DNA of 64,000 nt from Shewanella canadensis (GCF_003966225.1 NZ_RXNU01000004.1:186001-250000), one strand, 5' to 3'; shown: positions 49,524 to 58,844, counted from the first letter of the stretch. The notes: a model not told the origin generated them from the letters alone. Numbers and translations are program-made.

Positions 49524-51191
49524 GTTCTGTACTTGAGTGAGCCTCATCCCCTTTTTAGGTGGGGTCTGCATACACCTTGCAAACATATCTAAGTTTTTAT
49601 CATATTGCGTCGAGTGAACATTCAAAATACCCAACATGCTATGGAAGATATTGTCGTGACTGAAGGTATCCCTCTTTGCATGGTCTTTAAGGCAAGTGGT
49701 ATCAATATACTGACTGCGTTGCTCGGGAAACCAGGCTAACAAGGGGATATGTTTCTGCTCTTCTGGGGCGAATGCATAGGGAAAACCGTGTAGGTAGGCG
49801 CCGGATTCACCGAGCGATTCACCATGATCGGAAACATATAGCATTGAGGGTTGTACATCCTGCGGCAGAGCATTGAGGCTTGCGATGACCTTAGATAACA
49901 CCAAATCGGTATAGGCAATCGTGTTGTCGTAGGTATTGAGCAGAGACTCAGGAGAACAATTTTGAATATCACTTCTTTGGCAGTCGTCCTTGAAGGGGCG
50001 AGTTTCGCTGGGGTAACGTCTGAAATAGGTTGGTCCATGAGACCCTATCATGTGCAGCACAATTAGGGTGGTAGGAGCGCTTAAGTGTGCAAGTTTCTCT
50101 TGGAGCGGTTCGAGTAGCACTTCATCTAAGCAGTATTCACCATCACATAGAGGGTTATTGGATTTTACATCGATATTGATGGTGGGCACGCGTTCACACA
50201 CACCTTTGCAGCCATTGTTATCGACCCAAAGCACATCGACTCCGGCCAGCGATACGAGATCCACTAAATTTTGTTCATACTCAGCATCAAGATTATCGAA
50301 GTTACTTCGGGTTAATGAGGAAAACATGCAGGGGACGGACACTGCCGTTGCCGTTCCGCATGAAAACATCTTCTCAAACGATATCAGCTTGTATTTTGCG
50401 GTGGCACGATTTGTCGGCTTACCATAGCCGTTGTATGCGAAATTTTGGGCTCTGGCCGTTTCACCCAGCACCATGACGATCACTTTTTTATGTTCATCAT
50501 CAGCGCTGTCCAGACTGGGATGGCTGTCCAGAGTCTTAAAGCTTCTAGGCTCGGTAAAATATTGGTCTCTTGTGTATTTAATACTGTCGACCAGGTATTG
50601 AAAGGGGATGGAAGATTTTTGTAGCTGTCTGTTATTACGCCCAACGGAGGCGTAGTTAGGGTAAAAAAGAGCGGCGATGATGAGTATTGACAGTATAGAG
50701 GTCGCGATTAATTTTATTCTCGATACTAAAGACTTTAGTCTCGGATAATGCTTAATTTTTACCAGCAGAATAAAGGCCGCCGGTAACACACCGGTAAACA
50801 GAAAGAATGCCGCAACATGCCAGTTCAGGTAAGACAATGCCTCGGCCGTATGGGTTTCAGCCGAGTTTTGGATCATACCGTAATCGAATACGACGCCATA
50901 ACTCACCTTGGCATAGAAAACTAAAGAGGAGATAAGAGTCAAACCGATCAGGACGGGCTTTAGCATGGGTCTTGCTGAAAAAAGTGAAAACAGAATCGTA
51001 CACAAGTTGAATGCCATAACCGGGACCGTGGCGAGAAATAGCAGATTAAAGTCATCTAAGGCCAGTACCCTGGTGGTCACCTCTTTCAGGAAAGGAAAGT
51101 TAAAGACCAGAGTAAAGTAGAGTGCAACTAATAGGATCAGTTGATTCGTGCTCAATTGGCATTTTGAGAAACGGTTAAGCAAAGATGACAT
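49521..51191 (-). CDS. eptA: Lipid A phosphoethanolamine transferase EptA-like
   Basis: An inner-membrane transferase of 556 residues that adds phosphoethanolamine to lipid A on the periplasmic side, a change known to lower polymyxin binding. Five TM helices (about 16-175) precede the sulfatase-fold catalytic domain. Metal ligand Glu244 is in VLGETARAQNFAYNGY, the Thr nucleophile Thr280 in SCGTATAVSVPCMFS, and SDHGESLGESGAYLHGFPYAFAPEEQKHIP carries the Asp-His pair. Cysteine pairs in the domain match the disulfides of this family. The protein is chromosomal, with no mobile gene beside it. The stop region includes a dispersed 18-mer. Confidence 0.92.
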   Translation of the reverse strand: MSSLLNRFSKCQLSTNQLILLVALYFTLVFNFPFLKEVTTRVLALDDFNLLFLATVPVMAFNLCTILFSLFSARPMLKPVLIGLTLISSLVFYAKVSYGVVFDYGMIQNSAETHTAEALSYLNWHVAAFFLFTGVLPAAFILLVKIKHYPRLKSLVSRIKLIATSILSILIIAALFYPNYASVGRNNRQLQKSSIPFQYLVDSIKYTRDQYFTEPRSFKTLDSHPSLDSADDEHKKVIVMVLGETARAQNFAYNGYGKPTNRATAKYKLISFEKMFSCGTATAVSVPCMFSSLTRSNFDNLDAEYEQNLVDLVSLAGVDVLWVDNNGCKGVCERVPTINIDVKSNNPLCDGEYCLDEVLLEPLQEKLAHLSAPTTLIVLHMIGSHGPTYFRRYPSETRPFKDDCQRSDIQNCSPESLLNTYDNTIAYTDLVLSKVIASLNALPQDVQPSMLYVSDHGESLGESGAYLHGFPYAFAPEEQKHIPLLAWFPEQRSQYIDTTCLKDHAKRDTFSHDNIFHSMLGILNVHSTQYDKNLDMFARCMQTPPKKGMRLTQVQN

Positions 51192-51405
51192 GATTTAAAG
51201 CCCTAGGATAGCGATGAGTTGCGGCGTAATGTTGGTGCTCATCCTTAAGCGCAGGAAGCATATCATCGGCAGCAGGTCTGGAATGTAAGCGGTTGTCCGC
51301 CTCAGGTAAGCGTATGTAAGCGCCCTGTAAGGAGGCATTTATCGGAAAGCCAAATTGGAGAGGGTGAGCTAGGCTGTAATTAGCGATTAGACTAATGGAG
51401 CTGCG

Positions 51406-51846
51406 ATGAATAGAGACCTTGTGATCTTCAGCAAGCGAGTAAGAGCGGTTTTTCAGAACGATAGAGATAAGATCGATCTGCCTTTCTTCTCTGGTTTTCC
51501 GAAGAACTCCTGCCGCGGAGCTTCCATCTTCCTTGGCTACTTACTCAATGCACGTTTTCCTGACTCAATGGTTGAGCTTATCCATGGTTCGAATCGATAT
51601 AAAAATGAGCATCACTACTGGCTCGAGGTCGACGGCTATATATTCGATATCACCGCTGATCAGTTTGATCAATTTTCATCCCCCATCTATGCATCGCTAG
51701 CCAATCCGCTGCAAGCGTATTTCTCAGTTATCGAACGAAGCTGCGTGACTAAATCATATATGGGTTATGCTCTGGAGGAGACGCTAAAGAGTGATATTCT
51801 GAGGAACTTAAATGTATTGCTAAGTAGTTGCAAAATGCCCTTCTGA
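51406..51846 (+). CDS. Hypothetical protein with a Cys-His-Asp pattern
   Basis: I do not recognise this 146-residue cytosolic protein. Cys36 in NSCRGASIFLGYLL, His69/70 in NEHHYWLEVDGYIFDITADQF and Asp81 in the same motif are spaced like the catalytic triad of papain-like or transglutaminase-like cysteine enzymes, where the Cys opens a helix and the His sits on a strand before the Asp. This is inference from pattern. A good ribosome binding site (GGAG) precedes the ATG at 51406. It lies 171 bp upstream of the decaheme cytochrome operon on the same strand, but with no evidence of co-transcription. Confidence 0.65.
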   Translation: MNRDLVIFSKRVRAVFQNDRDKIDLPFFSGFPKNSCRGASIFLGYLLNARFPDSMVELIHGSNRYKNEHHYWLEVDGYIFDITADQFDQFSSPIYASLANPLQAYFSVIERSCVTKSYMGYALEETLKSDILRNLNVLLSSCKMPF

Positions 51847-52017
51847 AATAGCTGGATTATTAGTTGATTTGGTGGTCAAAACGGGGAGTAGATCAAAAGA
51901 GCTTCACTAATATAAACAGCAATATTGCCTTACTCTTTATAATCGCTATATTAAATGTAACAAAAAATAACAATTAGCTAAAAGCTAGTGAGCTACCCGG
52001 CTGGATTAAGGGTCTTG

Positions 52018-53379
52018 ATGAAGAGTAAAAGAAGAGTATTAATCACTGTTTACCTTTTCTTAGCGGTAGTGTTCTGTCTGCTGAGCGGGTCCGTTTATTT
52101 TCATTATGACGTAAACGATAAGGCACATTATGTCACCTCTGAGGCGTGCCAGCAGTGCCACAGTGTCAGATATGACTCCTGGAAAAATCAAACATTGCAT
52201 CCCGTCATGTTTCATCCCATTAATAATCTGGATGAGATACAAGGTGATTTTGACATTGATAGTCCTGTCGTCACCTTCAAAAAAGAGGAGGTTGAATTTG
52301 TCATAGGTAATAAGTGGGAGCAGGTCTATGCCAGAATGATCGATGGAGAATATTATCTATTTCCTGCTAAGTGGCTGATAACGACTCAACAATGGGTCCC
52401 ATATAAAGTTGATAGTTGGAGAGATACTCCTCTGTCGACTAATTGTAATGGTTGCCATACCACAGGGTTTAATTCCGACACCTATGAATTTTCTGAGTAT
52501 GGGATAGGTTGTGAAGCCTGTCACGGGCAAGCGAGTAAACATGTAAAGCTGCAGCAGCGACTCGCCCCGGATACCATGTGTAGCCTTTGTCATGCTAATG
52601 ATCTCCCGCCTGAAGATAAAGAGATCATAGTGTCGATTAAAAACTCCGTCTGCGGACAGTGTCATAGCCGAGGTCAGCAGAGTCGAGGGAACGAGCACAT
52701 GCAAACCAGCTTTAATTTTCCGTTGAACTATAAACCCGGAGAAGCGCTGCCAGCCGATTATCAGCAATCAACGAAGCAAAACGACAGTAAAGGCAAAAAT
52801 TGGTGGGCTACGGGCTTATCAAAAAACAGGCATCAGGAATTTGCGGACTTTTCGGTATCGGCGCACAGCAAGTCTCTTCGAAACTTGAAAGAGAAAATGA
52901 CACCAGACAGAGGTGAACTCACCGATGAGTGTCTCGAGTGCCACTCGGCAGATTATCGGTTTGCAGAAGAGGGCAGTAAACCAACACTCGAAACGGCTCA
53001 GGAGGGAATAACTTGTGTGGTTTGCCACGATCCCCATGGATTAGACCGTGAATTTAAATCATTACATGTGAGTGCCGAGCGTTGTGGCTCCTGTCATCTC
53101 GATAGTTTTTCAAATAAGGCTGCCGATACAGGCAGGGCGCATAGCCCCTGTCCACCGAGTGCGGCGGTCTGTGCCGATTGTCATATGCCCTACATTATTA
53201 AATCCGGCGGAGCATTTCCTATTCGTAGTCATGCTTTTAAAATTGTACCACCTGCTGCTACTGAGGCACTGAATATGCCTAACTCCTGTCAGAATGGGGG
53301 GTGTCACGAGGATAAAACATTAGAGTGGGCTAAGCAGGCCTTCGATGAACATTATCCGGAATATACCGGAAATGAATAG
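52018..53379 (+). CDS. Membrane-anchored multiheme c-type cytochrome (predicted decaheme)
   Basis: A 453-residue cytochrome with an uncleaved N-terminal anchor (RRVLITVYLFLAVVFCLLSGSVYF) and a periplasmic domain. Nine CXXCH motifs (CQQCH, CNGCH, CEACH, CSLCH, CGQCH, CLECH, CVVCH, CGSCH, CADCH) and one CX4CH motif (CQNGGCH) give up to ten hemes. The early EACQQCHSVRYDSWKNQTLHPVMF pattern recalls the cytochrome c554 group. The ATG at 52018 follows AAGGG; the GTG at 51988 was rejected. The gene overlaps the next, a PAS-GGDEF protein, so it heads a three-gene operon with a cyclase and an AraC regulator. Confidence 0.85.
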   Translation: MKSKRRVLITVYLFLAVVFCLLSGSVYFHYDVNDKAHYVTSEACQQCHSVRYDSWKNQTLHPVMFHPINNLDEIQGDFDIDSPVVTFKKEEVEFVIGNKWEQVYARMIDGEYYLFPAKWLITTQQWVPYKVDSWRDTPLSTNCNGCHTTGFNSDTYEFSEYGIGCEACHGQASKHVKLQQRLAPDTMCSLCHANDLPPEDKEIIVSIKNSVCGQCHSRGQQSRGNEHMQTSFNFPLNYKPGEALPADYQQSTKQNDSKGKNWWATGLSKNRHQEFADFSVSAHSKSLRNLKEKMTPDRGELTDECLECHSADYRFAEEGSKPTLETAQEGITCVVCHDPHGLDREFKSLHVSAERCGSCHLDSFSNKAADTGRAHSPCPPSAAVCADCHMPYIIKSGGAFPIRSHAFKIVPPAATEALNMPNSCQNGGCHEDKTLEWAKQAFDEHYPEYTGNE

Positions 53380-55462
53380 GTTACCAACAAAGAGTAAGTT
53401 AACTAAATACTTTCCCTTCACGAAGAAGATAGGTTACAAGCTCACGGGGAGTTTCCTTGTGGCTATTCTGTTTGTACTTGCGGTTGGCCTGTTTTTCAAT
53501 TTGAAAATGGTTCAGAGTAATTATTCACACCTGATGAATTCAGAGTTTCAAGGCATTTTAGATGCTCATGAGTTTGCAATGAAACAGTATGTCACCGCGT
53601 CCGAGACCTGGTCCAAGCATTTAGCGGATGAAAATGAGCTTAGAGGAATTTTAAGCCGTTCCGAACTGTCTGCAGCGAATACAGAACATTTCTTTATGGA
53701 ACATGAGGTTGTTTTCTTCGAGAGCACATTTGTTAATCTTCTCGACAACAAGGGAAAGGTGATCTATTGCTCCCATCAATGTGAATATCTCGGGAACTCG
53801 TTTTTAGGCGTTGAACTTATCCGGCAGGTGAGAAGAGCATTAACGACTAAGAGTGCGATTGTCGGAGATAGCGACAAGTTTGCATTTTATGCTGCCAGCC
53901 CGGTATTTAAAAAGGGCTCGACGACCGAGAGTATAGGCTTTGTCATTGTTGGGAAAATTATTGATGATAATTACCTGTCGAATATTCAATTGGGTGATGA
54001 TGACATTGAGATGGCTATCGTTCGAGACAGGGCGGTAATGGCCTCGACAATAAAAATCGATGGTGAACCGCTTATCGATATTCCTCTGCCTTATTTGGAA
54101 TATCTGCAGCTATTAAAGAAAACTGATGCAATCATTGAGATCACGTTTTCAAAACAGAAGTATTTTGTAACCGCTAAAAATCTTGTTCAAATGAGTGGGG
54201 GTATGCCGGGTTCTATTTTACTGTTGAAGCCTCGTAAAGAGCTTGAAAGTATCGAGTCTGCACTGTTTTCTCAATATATGTACCTGACGCTCTTGTCTTT
54301 AGTGATCATAATTGTATTAGGTACAGTCATCACCAGACGTCTCCTATCTCCGGTGCTCAATCTAACAAAGGCCTCTATCGAGGTTGCCAGTGGAAAACAG
54401 GGGATAAGGGCCGAAATCCAGAGCAATGACGAGTTTGCCGTATTGGCCAGAAATTTCAATACCATGCTGGTAACCATAGAGGAGCAGCACAGCTTTATCC
54501 AAAAGCAAAATGAATCATTGGAGGAGCGGGTCGAGGAGAGAACACAAGATCTGCACCTTGTGATGAATGATTTGAAAAAGCTGACCGTTGCCGTTGAGAA
54601 AAGCCCTGTTGGCATGGTCATCACTGACTCAATGGGAATTATAGAGTACGTCAACCCAATGTTTACAGAGCTGTCTGGTTATTCTAGAGAACAGGCTGTT
54701 GGAGAAACTCCAAGGATATTACAGTCAGCGCACACCAGTGAAGACAAGATTAAACAGCTCTGTCAGCAGGTATCTCAGGGACATTCCTGGCGGGGAGAAT
54801 TTTTTAATAAGACGAGTCATGGACAGCTGCTGTGGCATAGGGTGTTGATCACTCCCATTACGAATGAAGATGGCAAGATATCTTACTATTTAGGTTCGAT
54901 AGAAGATATTACCGAGAAAAAAGAGAGCGAGGAGAAGCTAATTCAGCAGGCGACATTTGATACCTTAACTAAGCTACCGAATCGCTTCCTAGCCGAATAC
55001 CGTCTGAATCAAACACTCTCGGCCGCCCAAAGAGATGGTAAGAAAGGTGCCCTGCTGTTTCTCGATTTAGATAACTTTAAAGAGGTGAACGACACTCTCG
55101 GGCATCACGCCGGGGACGAGCTTTTGAAAAGAGTGGCGGCCTTGTTGAATAATGCGGTCAGAAAAGAGGATACCGTTGCTCGCCTCGGTGGCGATGAGTT
55201 TCTTGTGATATTAAATCATATACAAAAACGTGAGGATGCAGAGTCTGTAGCCGGTAAAATTATCAAATTGGTCGCACAAGAACCTCTGATTGAAAATTGT
55301 TCCATAAAGGTGTCTGCCAGTATTGGTATTGCCGTTTTTCCTGATGATGCGACTAAAACTAAAAAGTTAATGCAAAAAGCGGATACGGCCATGTATGTGG
55401 CCAAGAAACAGGGAAAGAATCGTTTCAGTTTTTTTAAAGATGAAGATGAGTCAACCGTTTAA
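53345..55462 (+). CDS. Sensor diguanylate cyclase (extracytoplasmic sensor / HAMP / PAS / GGDEF)
   Basis: A 705-residue membrane receptor. Two TM segments (about 33-53 and 318-336) flank a periplasmic sensor with a CSHQC motif (in KVIYCSHQCEYLG). A HAMP linker, a coiled coil (EEQHSFIQKQNESLEERVEERTQ), a PAS domain (about 420-535) and an intact GGDEF domain follow: active site ARLGGDEFLVIL and I-site RKED five residues before it, so it should make and sense c-di-GMP. It overlaps the cytochrome gene by 35 bases from this ATG. An alternative ATG at 53372 overlaps by 8 bases and is less well placed relative to a ribosome binding site. Confidence 0.88.
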   Translation: MNIIRNIPEMNRLPTKSKLTKYFPFTKKIGYKLTGSFLVAILFVLAVGLFFNLKMVQSNYSHLMNSEFQGILDAHEFAMKQYVTASETWSKHLADENELRGILSRSELSAANTEHFFMEHEVVFFESTFVNLLDNKGKVIYCSHQCEYLGNSFLGVELIRQVRRALTTKSAIVGDSDKFAFYAASPVFKKGSTTESIGFVIVGKIIDDNYLSNIQLGDDDIEMAIVRDRAVMASTIKIDGEPLIDIPLPYLEYLQLLKKTDAIIEITFSKQKYFVTAKNLVQMSGGMPGSILLLKPRKELESIESALFSQYMYLTLLSLVIIIVLGTVITRRLLSPVLNLTKASIEVASGKQGIRAEIQSNDEFAVLARNFNTMLVTIEEQHSFIQKQNESLEERVEERTQDLHLVMNDLKKLTVAVEKSPVGMVITDSMGIIEYVNPMFTELSGYSREQAVGETPRILQSAHTSEDKIKQLCQQVSQGHSWRGEFFNKTSHGQLLWHRVLITPITNEDGKISYYLGSIEDITEKKESEEKLIQQATFDTLTKLPNRFLAEYRLNQTLSAAQRDGKKGALLFLDLDNFKEVNDTLGHHAGDELLKRVAALLNNAVRKEDTVARLGGDEFLVILNHIQKREDAESVAGKIIKLVAQEPLIENCSIKVSASIGIAVFPDDATKTKKLMQKADTAMYVAKKQGKNRFSFFKDEDESTV

Positions 55463-56346
55463 TGAAAAGTATAAAAAACGTACCTAATGTTGAATTTCGA
55501 GCACCTAATATTCAAAAGTCGGGAGTCGAAATTTTAGATCTCGATACATTTTATAAGAAGCTATCTCAGTGTAAGTTCGACCCTTCAAAACCTCACCGTA
55601 TAAACTATTTTTGCTTCATCTATATTACTGAAGGCGAAGGTGGGCACTTCATTGACTTCCAATATCACACCTTTCAGAAGGGAAGTTTTATATTCGTCAA
55701 TAAAAATCAAGTGCATGCGTTTGATTTAGACAGCCGTCCTCAGGGAAAGATGATCAATGTAACCGAAGCGTTTTTCGACTCGATCCTGACCAATATCCGT
55801 CTTCCCCTCTTTACGCCTACCCATCTGGTGAGTTCGTATCAGCCTGTTTTCACCTTGAGTGACTCTTTGACCGAGACTTGTGATGCCTTGTTACTGGAGA
55901 TAGGTAGGGCTCAAACCCCGGCTAACAGCGACCCCTTATTGATACAGTTGCTGTTTTCATCACTGCTGGTCGCGTTAGCTCGCGAACGGAAAAGCAACAC
56001 GGAGCACCTGAGTGAGATCCAGACGATGCGCTTCAATCAATTTCTGTTATCCATTGAGGAGAAGTTCACTCAGACAAGAGATGCCTCGGCTTATGCGGAG
56101 ATGCTTCATATCTCCTATAAGTCCTTGAACCAACTTTGTAAGCTGGCTTGTGAGCAAACCGCTAAACAGCTGATTGATGCTCACACAATTTTGGAGATTA
56201 AGAGAAGACTCATCATAGACAGCTCTCAGGTGCAGGAGATCGCTTATGAACTGGGATTCGATGATGTACCTTACTTCGTTAAGTTTTTTAAGAGACACAC
56301 TTTACTCACCCCCTCTCAGTTCAAAGAGTACTCCAAAGCGAAATAA
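55462..56346 (+). CDS. AraC family transcriptional regulator
   Basis: A 294-residue regulator with an N-terminal cupin-like sensor (HRINYFCFIYITEGEGGHFIDFQYHTFQKGSFIFVNKNQVHAFDL) and a C-terminal two-HTH domain (AYAEMLHISYKSLNQLCKLACEQTAKQLIDAHTILEIKRRLI, then VQEIAYELGFDDVPYFVKFFKRHTLLTPSQF). The ATG overlaps the cyclase stop (TAATG), so translation is coupled. It is the last gene of the cytochrome-cyclase-regulator operon. The octaheme gene 561 bp downstream, with a long upstream region, is a plausible target. Confidence 0.9.
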   Translation: MKSIKNVPNVEFRAPNIQKSGVEILDLDTFYKKLSQCKFDPSKPHRINYFCFIYITEGEGGHFIDFQYHTFQKGSFIFVNKNQVHAFDLDSRPQGKMINVTEAFFDSILTNIRLPLFTPTHLVSSYQPVFTLSDSLTETCDALLLEIGRAQTPANSDPLLIQLLFSSLLVALARERKSNTEHLSEIQTMRFNQFLLSIEEKFTQTRDASAYAEMLHISYKSLNQLCKLACEQTAKQLIDAHTILEIKRRLIIDSSQVQEIAYELGFDDVPYFVKFFKRHTLLTPSQFKEYSKAK

Positions 56347-56907
56347 CCCAGTTCTGGCTCCGTCTTGGATGCAACCTTTTATGAGGATGTGACCGGCTTG
56401 TGTGAGCCATTGCCCAACTTCAACCGCCCTGAATCTAATGGGGCCTCCTCACTCCGTTAGCCTGATACCTCTTTGAGTTCACATAATGACTACAAGGTTC
56501 GAAAAGCACCATTTTTAAGCCAATAAGTCTATGCCGAAAAGCGAACCTTTCTACTACTTTTAGGGTATTAAAATATGAGTTGGTGAAGAGTTAAATACGC
56601 TTCTCGCAAACAAATAAAACACCCAAACCTGACGGTTGTTTTCATATCGTCGGTGACAGCATTTTATAATGACTCGGTTGCTTTAAAATTGTCTGCGAAC
56701 AGAGTGATAAAATTTATCATCCTTAATACATATTTTAATCTTAGATATATATCTTGGAGTTAACAACTGTTTTTCGAGGGTATATATCTCACACAATAAT
56801 TAGCTCTAATCAAAAAGCGATACATGTTTTTTGAAAGAGAGTACTAACGATTCTACTATAAAAATAACATCCAATATATTAAGTAATAAATATATTAAGG
56901 GCATGTC
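56347..56907. other. Long AT-rich upstream region of the octaheme cytochrome gene
   Basis: A 561-bp region without a coding frame. It includes the perfect 15-bp palindrome TGATAAAATTTATCA at 56705-56719 and AT-rich sequence beyond. The length fits an AraC-regulated promoter region. No terminator for the upstream operon was identified. Confidence 0.5.
56705..56719. promoter_or_regulatory. Fur-like palindrome upstream of the octaheme gene
   Basis: TGATAAAATTTATCA is a 7-1-7 palindrome that matches the Fur 7-1-7 pattern TGATAATnATTATCA at 12 of 14 defined positions. It lies 189 bp upstream of the start codon. A link to iron, or binding by another regulator, is possible. Confidence 0.4.
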
Positions 56908-58518
56908 ATGATGAATATAAAAGATAAACACACACCATATAAGAAGCTAATACTTGCAGGTATGATCTCTATGTTGGTGGCTTGTGGTAGCGATAACGAC
57001 GATCCAGCTCCACCACCAGAAGAAAATAATCCGCCGGTTGCTAATCCAAGCAGTGCTGAAACCACTATTGGTACCAGTATCCTGATCGATGCTTTGGCCA
57101 ACGATACCGATCTCGATGGTGACCCATTGACTATCGAAACCGTGACAGTGACATCAGGCGCTGGAACGGCATTGATTCAAGATAATAAAATCTTGTTCGT
57201 GTCAGATAAAGTCGGTGCCACAATAATCAATTACACCATCTCAGATGGTAACGGCGGCGAGGCAGAGTCGACAGTCACTGTCGTGGTGCTATCAGATGAA
57301 GTAGCCCTGGCCTATGTCGGTTCCAATACCTGTATCTCTTGTCATACGGATAAGAAAACCTATTTCGAGACCGGCCATAACTTCAAGCTGACTAAGGTTA
57401 ATGGAGAGAAGCCTATCTACCCGTTTTCCTCTATTCCTGACGGGATCCTGGAGTTTTTTGATACAAACAACACCTTGGGTAACCCTTCCAGCTGGGCCGA
57501 TATAAGTTACGTTATCGGTGGTTACAAAAGCAGTACCATGTTCATCGACCAGAATGGCTACATCATGACCGGGAATGCGGTTGGTACATTCCCTGTTCCA
57601 GAGGGGACTGAAGCTAATGCCCACATGACGTGGCCCTGGAACCCGAATGATGCACCGGATTCACATGGCTATGATTACTGTGGTAGATGTCACACTACAG
57701 GTTGGAAGGATTACACAGAGGGCGCAGGCGATAATCGAAACCAGAACAGGCAGGATGACATGCCGGGAATGGGCGGCACGTTTGCTATGACCGGGGTTCA
57801 GTGTGAAAGTTGTCATGGCGCCGGTAGTGAACACGTTAAGGGCCCGTCAAAACATAATATTGTTAAACTCGCCGAGGCACGTGTTACTGGAGATTACCTT
57901 TCAGATGGTATGGGATATGGTGAGGCGGCTACCTGTCAGGAGTGTCATACCACCGATGATGCCGTCAGACGCTACCCGGACTATCAGTCTCCCTTTGAGC
58001 AGACCTTTGGTGGCGTAACCCTGAATGCACGCTTGCTGCGGACCTCTGGCTTTGGCCCCGAAGGGCGCCGAGATGGCCGTGGTGGAAGACATGCTGCGAC
58101 AACCTTGATAGGTGCCGATCCGGATACAGGCGAGGCGATGGGCAAGAAGAAGGACTTCACCTGCTCAACTTGTCATAATCCTCACCGCTCTGAACTCAAT
58201 CAGGACCAACCTGGTCATGAAGACGCGATGGTAAGACAGTGTACCGATTGTCATACCAAGGAGTTTGCCGACGTCCCTGGTAGCGAAATCGCTTCTGCCG
58301 CTCACGAGTTCATCGCCAAGTGCACCGATTGCCACATGCCAAGTTCATCTCACCTGCTCAAGATCGATCTCGAGGGGGCAAAGGACGACCCAAGACACTT
58401 CTCTGCAGATGGCGAGTACATGAAACCTTGGCTTCGTGCCTACGACAGCTGTTCAGGTTGTCATGCGGATGACTATGATGCTCGTGCCGCGAAGATAGGA
58501 CAAATTCATAAGTATTAG
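56908..58518 (+). CDS. Octaheme c-type cytochrome lipoprotein with Ig-like domain
   Basis: A predicted lipoprotein of 536 residues. The lipobox VAC (Cys26) is followed by an acidic, Pro-rich linker and a cadherin/Ig-like domain (about 43-130, NPPVANPSSAETTIGTSILI, NDTDLDGDPLTIE). The rest carries eight CXXCH sites: CISCH (142-146), CGRCH, CESCH, CQECH, CSTCH, CTDCH twice and CSGCH. The start at 56908 follows AAGGG; an ATG at 56911 is also possible. The Ig-like domain suggests a surface or matrix location. Function is unknown; an electron-transfer partner of the upstream cytochrome is a natural idea. Confidence 0.87.
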   Translation: MMNIKDKHTPYKKLILAGMISMLVACGSDNDDPAPPPEENNPPVANPSSAETTIGTSILIDALANDTDLDGDPLTIETVTVTSGAGTALIQDNKILFVSDKVGATIINYTISDGNGGEAESTVTVVVLSDEVALAYVGSNTCISCHTDKKTYFETGHNFKLTKVNGEKPIYPFSSIPDGILEFFDTNNTLGNPSSWADISYVIGGYKSSTMFIDQNGYIMTGNAVGTFPVPEGTEANAHMTWPWNPNDAPDSHGYDYCGRCHTTGWKDYTEGAGDNRNQNRQDDMPGMGGTFAMTGVQCESCHGAGSEHVKGPSKHNIVKLAEARVTGDYLSDGMGYGEAATCQECHTTDDAVRRYPDYQSPFEQTFGGVTLNARLLRTSGFGPEGRRDGRGGRHAATTLIGADPDTGEAMGKKKDFTCSTCHNPHRSELNQDQPGHEDAMVRQCTDCHTKEFADVPGSEIASAAHEFIAKCTDCHMPSSSHLLKIDLEGAKDDPRHFSADGEYMKPWLRAYDSCSGCHADDYDARAAKIGQIHKY

Positions 58519-58550
58519 TATAAGTATTAGTATTAGTTTTCCTGCAATTT

Positions 58551-58620
58551 CCTGAGGCAAACCCTCTGAAGTCAGTCCCTTGAGGTAAATCCCCTGAGGT
58601 AATTCCTTTGAGGTATTAGT
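58551..58620. repeat. Five degenerate 14-bp tandem repeats
   Basis: Units of exactly 14 bp starting CCTGAGGCAAACCC, TCTGAAGTCAGTCC, CTTGAGGTAAATCC, CCTGAGGTAATTCC and TTTGAGGTATTAGT. The shared core is yTGAGGTaa. Confidence 0.8.
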
Positions 58621-58627
58621 CCAGGGC

Positions 58628-58660
58628 AATGCCAGTCAATCATATTGACTGGCATTTTTT
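58628..58660 (+). terminator. Terminator after the octaheme cytochrome gene
   Basis: AATGCCAGTCAAT and ATTGACTGGCATT form a 13-bp stem around CAT, followed by a T6 tract. Confidence 0.9.
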
Positions 58661-58844
58661 GTTCTCTCACCTGCTGTTGTTTTTTCAATCGACTAAGGTC
58701 TAATCCAAACTTATCCATTAGATAGCCAAGATAGAAGTTCAGAGAGTCATGAAATAAGTTGGTGTGGTATGTTTACGATAATTTGCGCAATTTTTACCCC
58801 GTGATAATATCAAATAGATATATACGGGAGCAGACTATAATAAG

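Larger units (their letters stand above)
58519..58844. other. Region after the octaheme gene with tandem repeats and a terminator
   Basis: A 326-bp gap. Short AGTATTAG repeats (58511-58537) and five degenerate 14-bp units (58551-58620) precede the terminator at 58628-58660. The rest, up to the amidohydrolase start, shows no clear site. Confidence 0.6.

Noticed and set aside
53300..53330. CX4CH motif counted as a heme site in the anchored cytochrome
   Set aside because: Not rejected outright: CX4CH motifs can bind heme in some cytochromes, but it is treated as a possible tenth site only.
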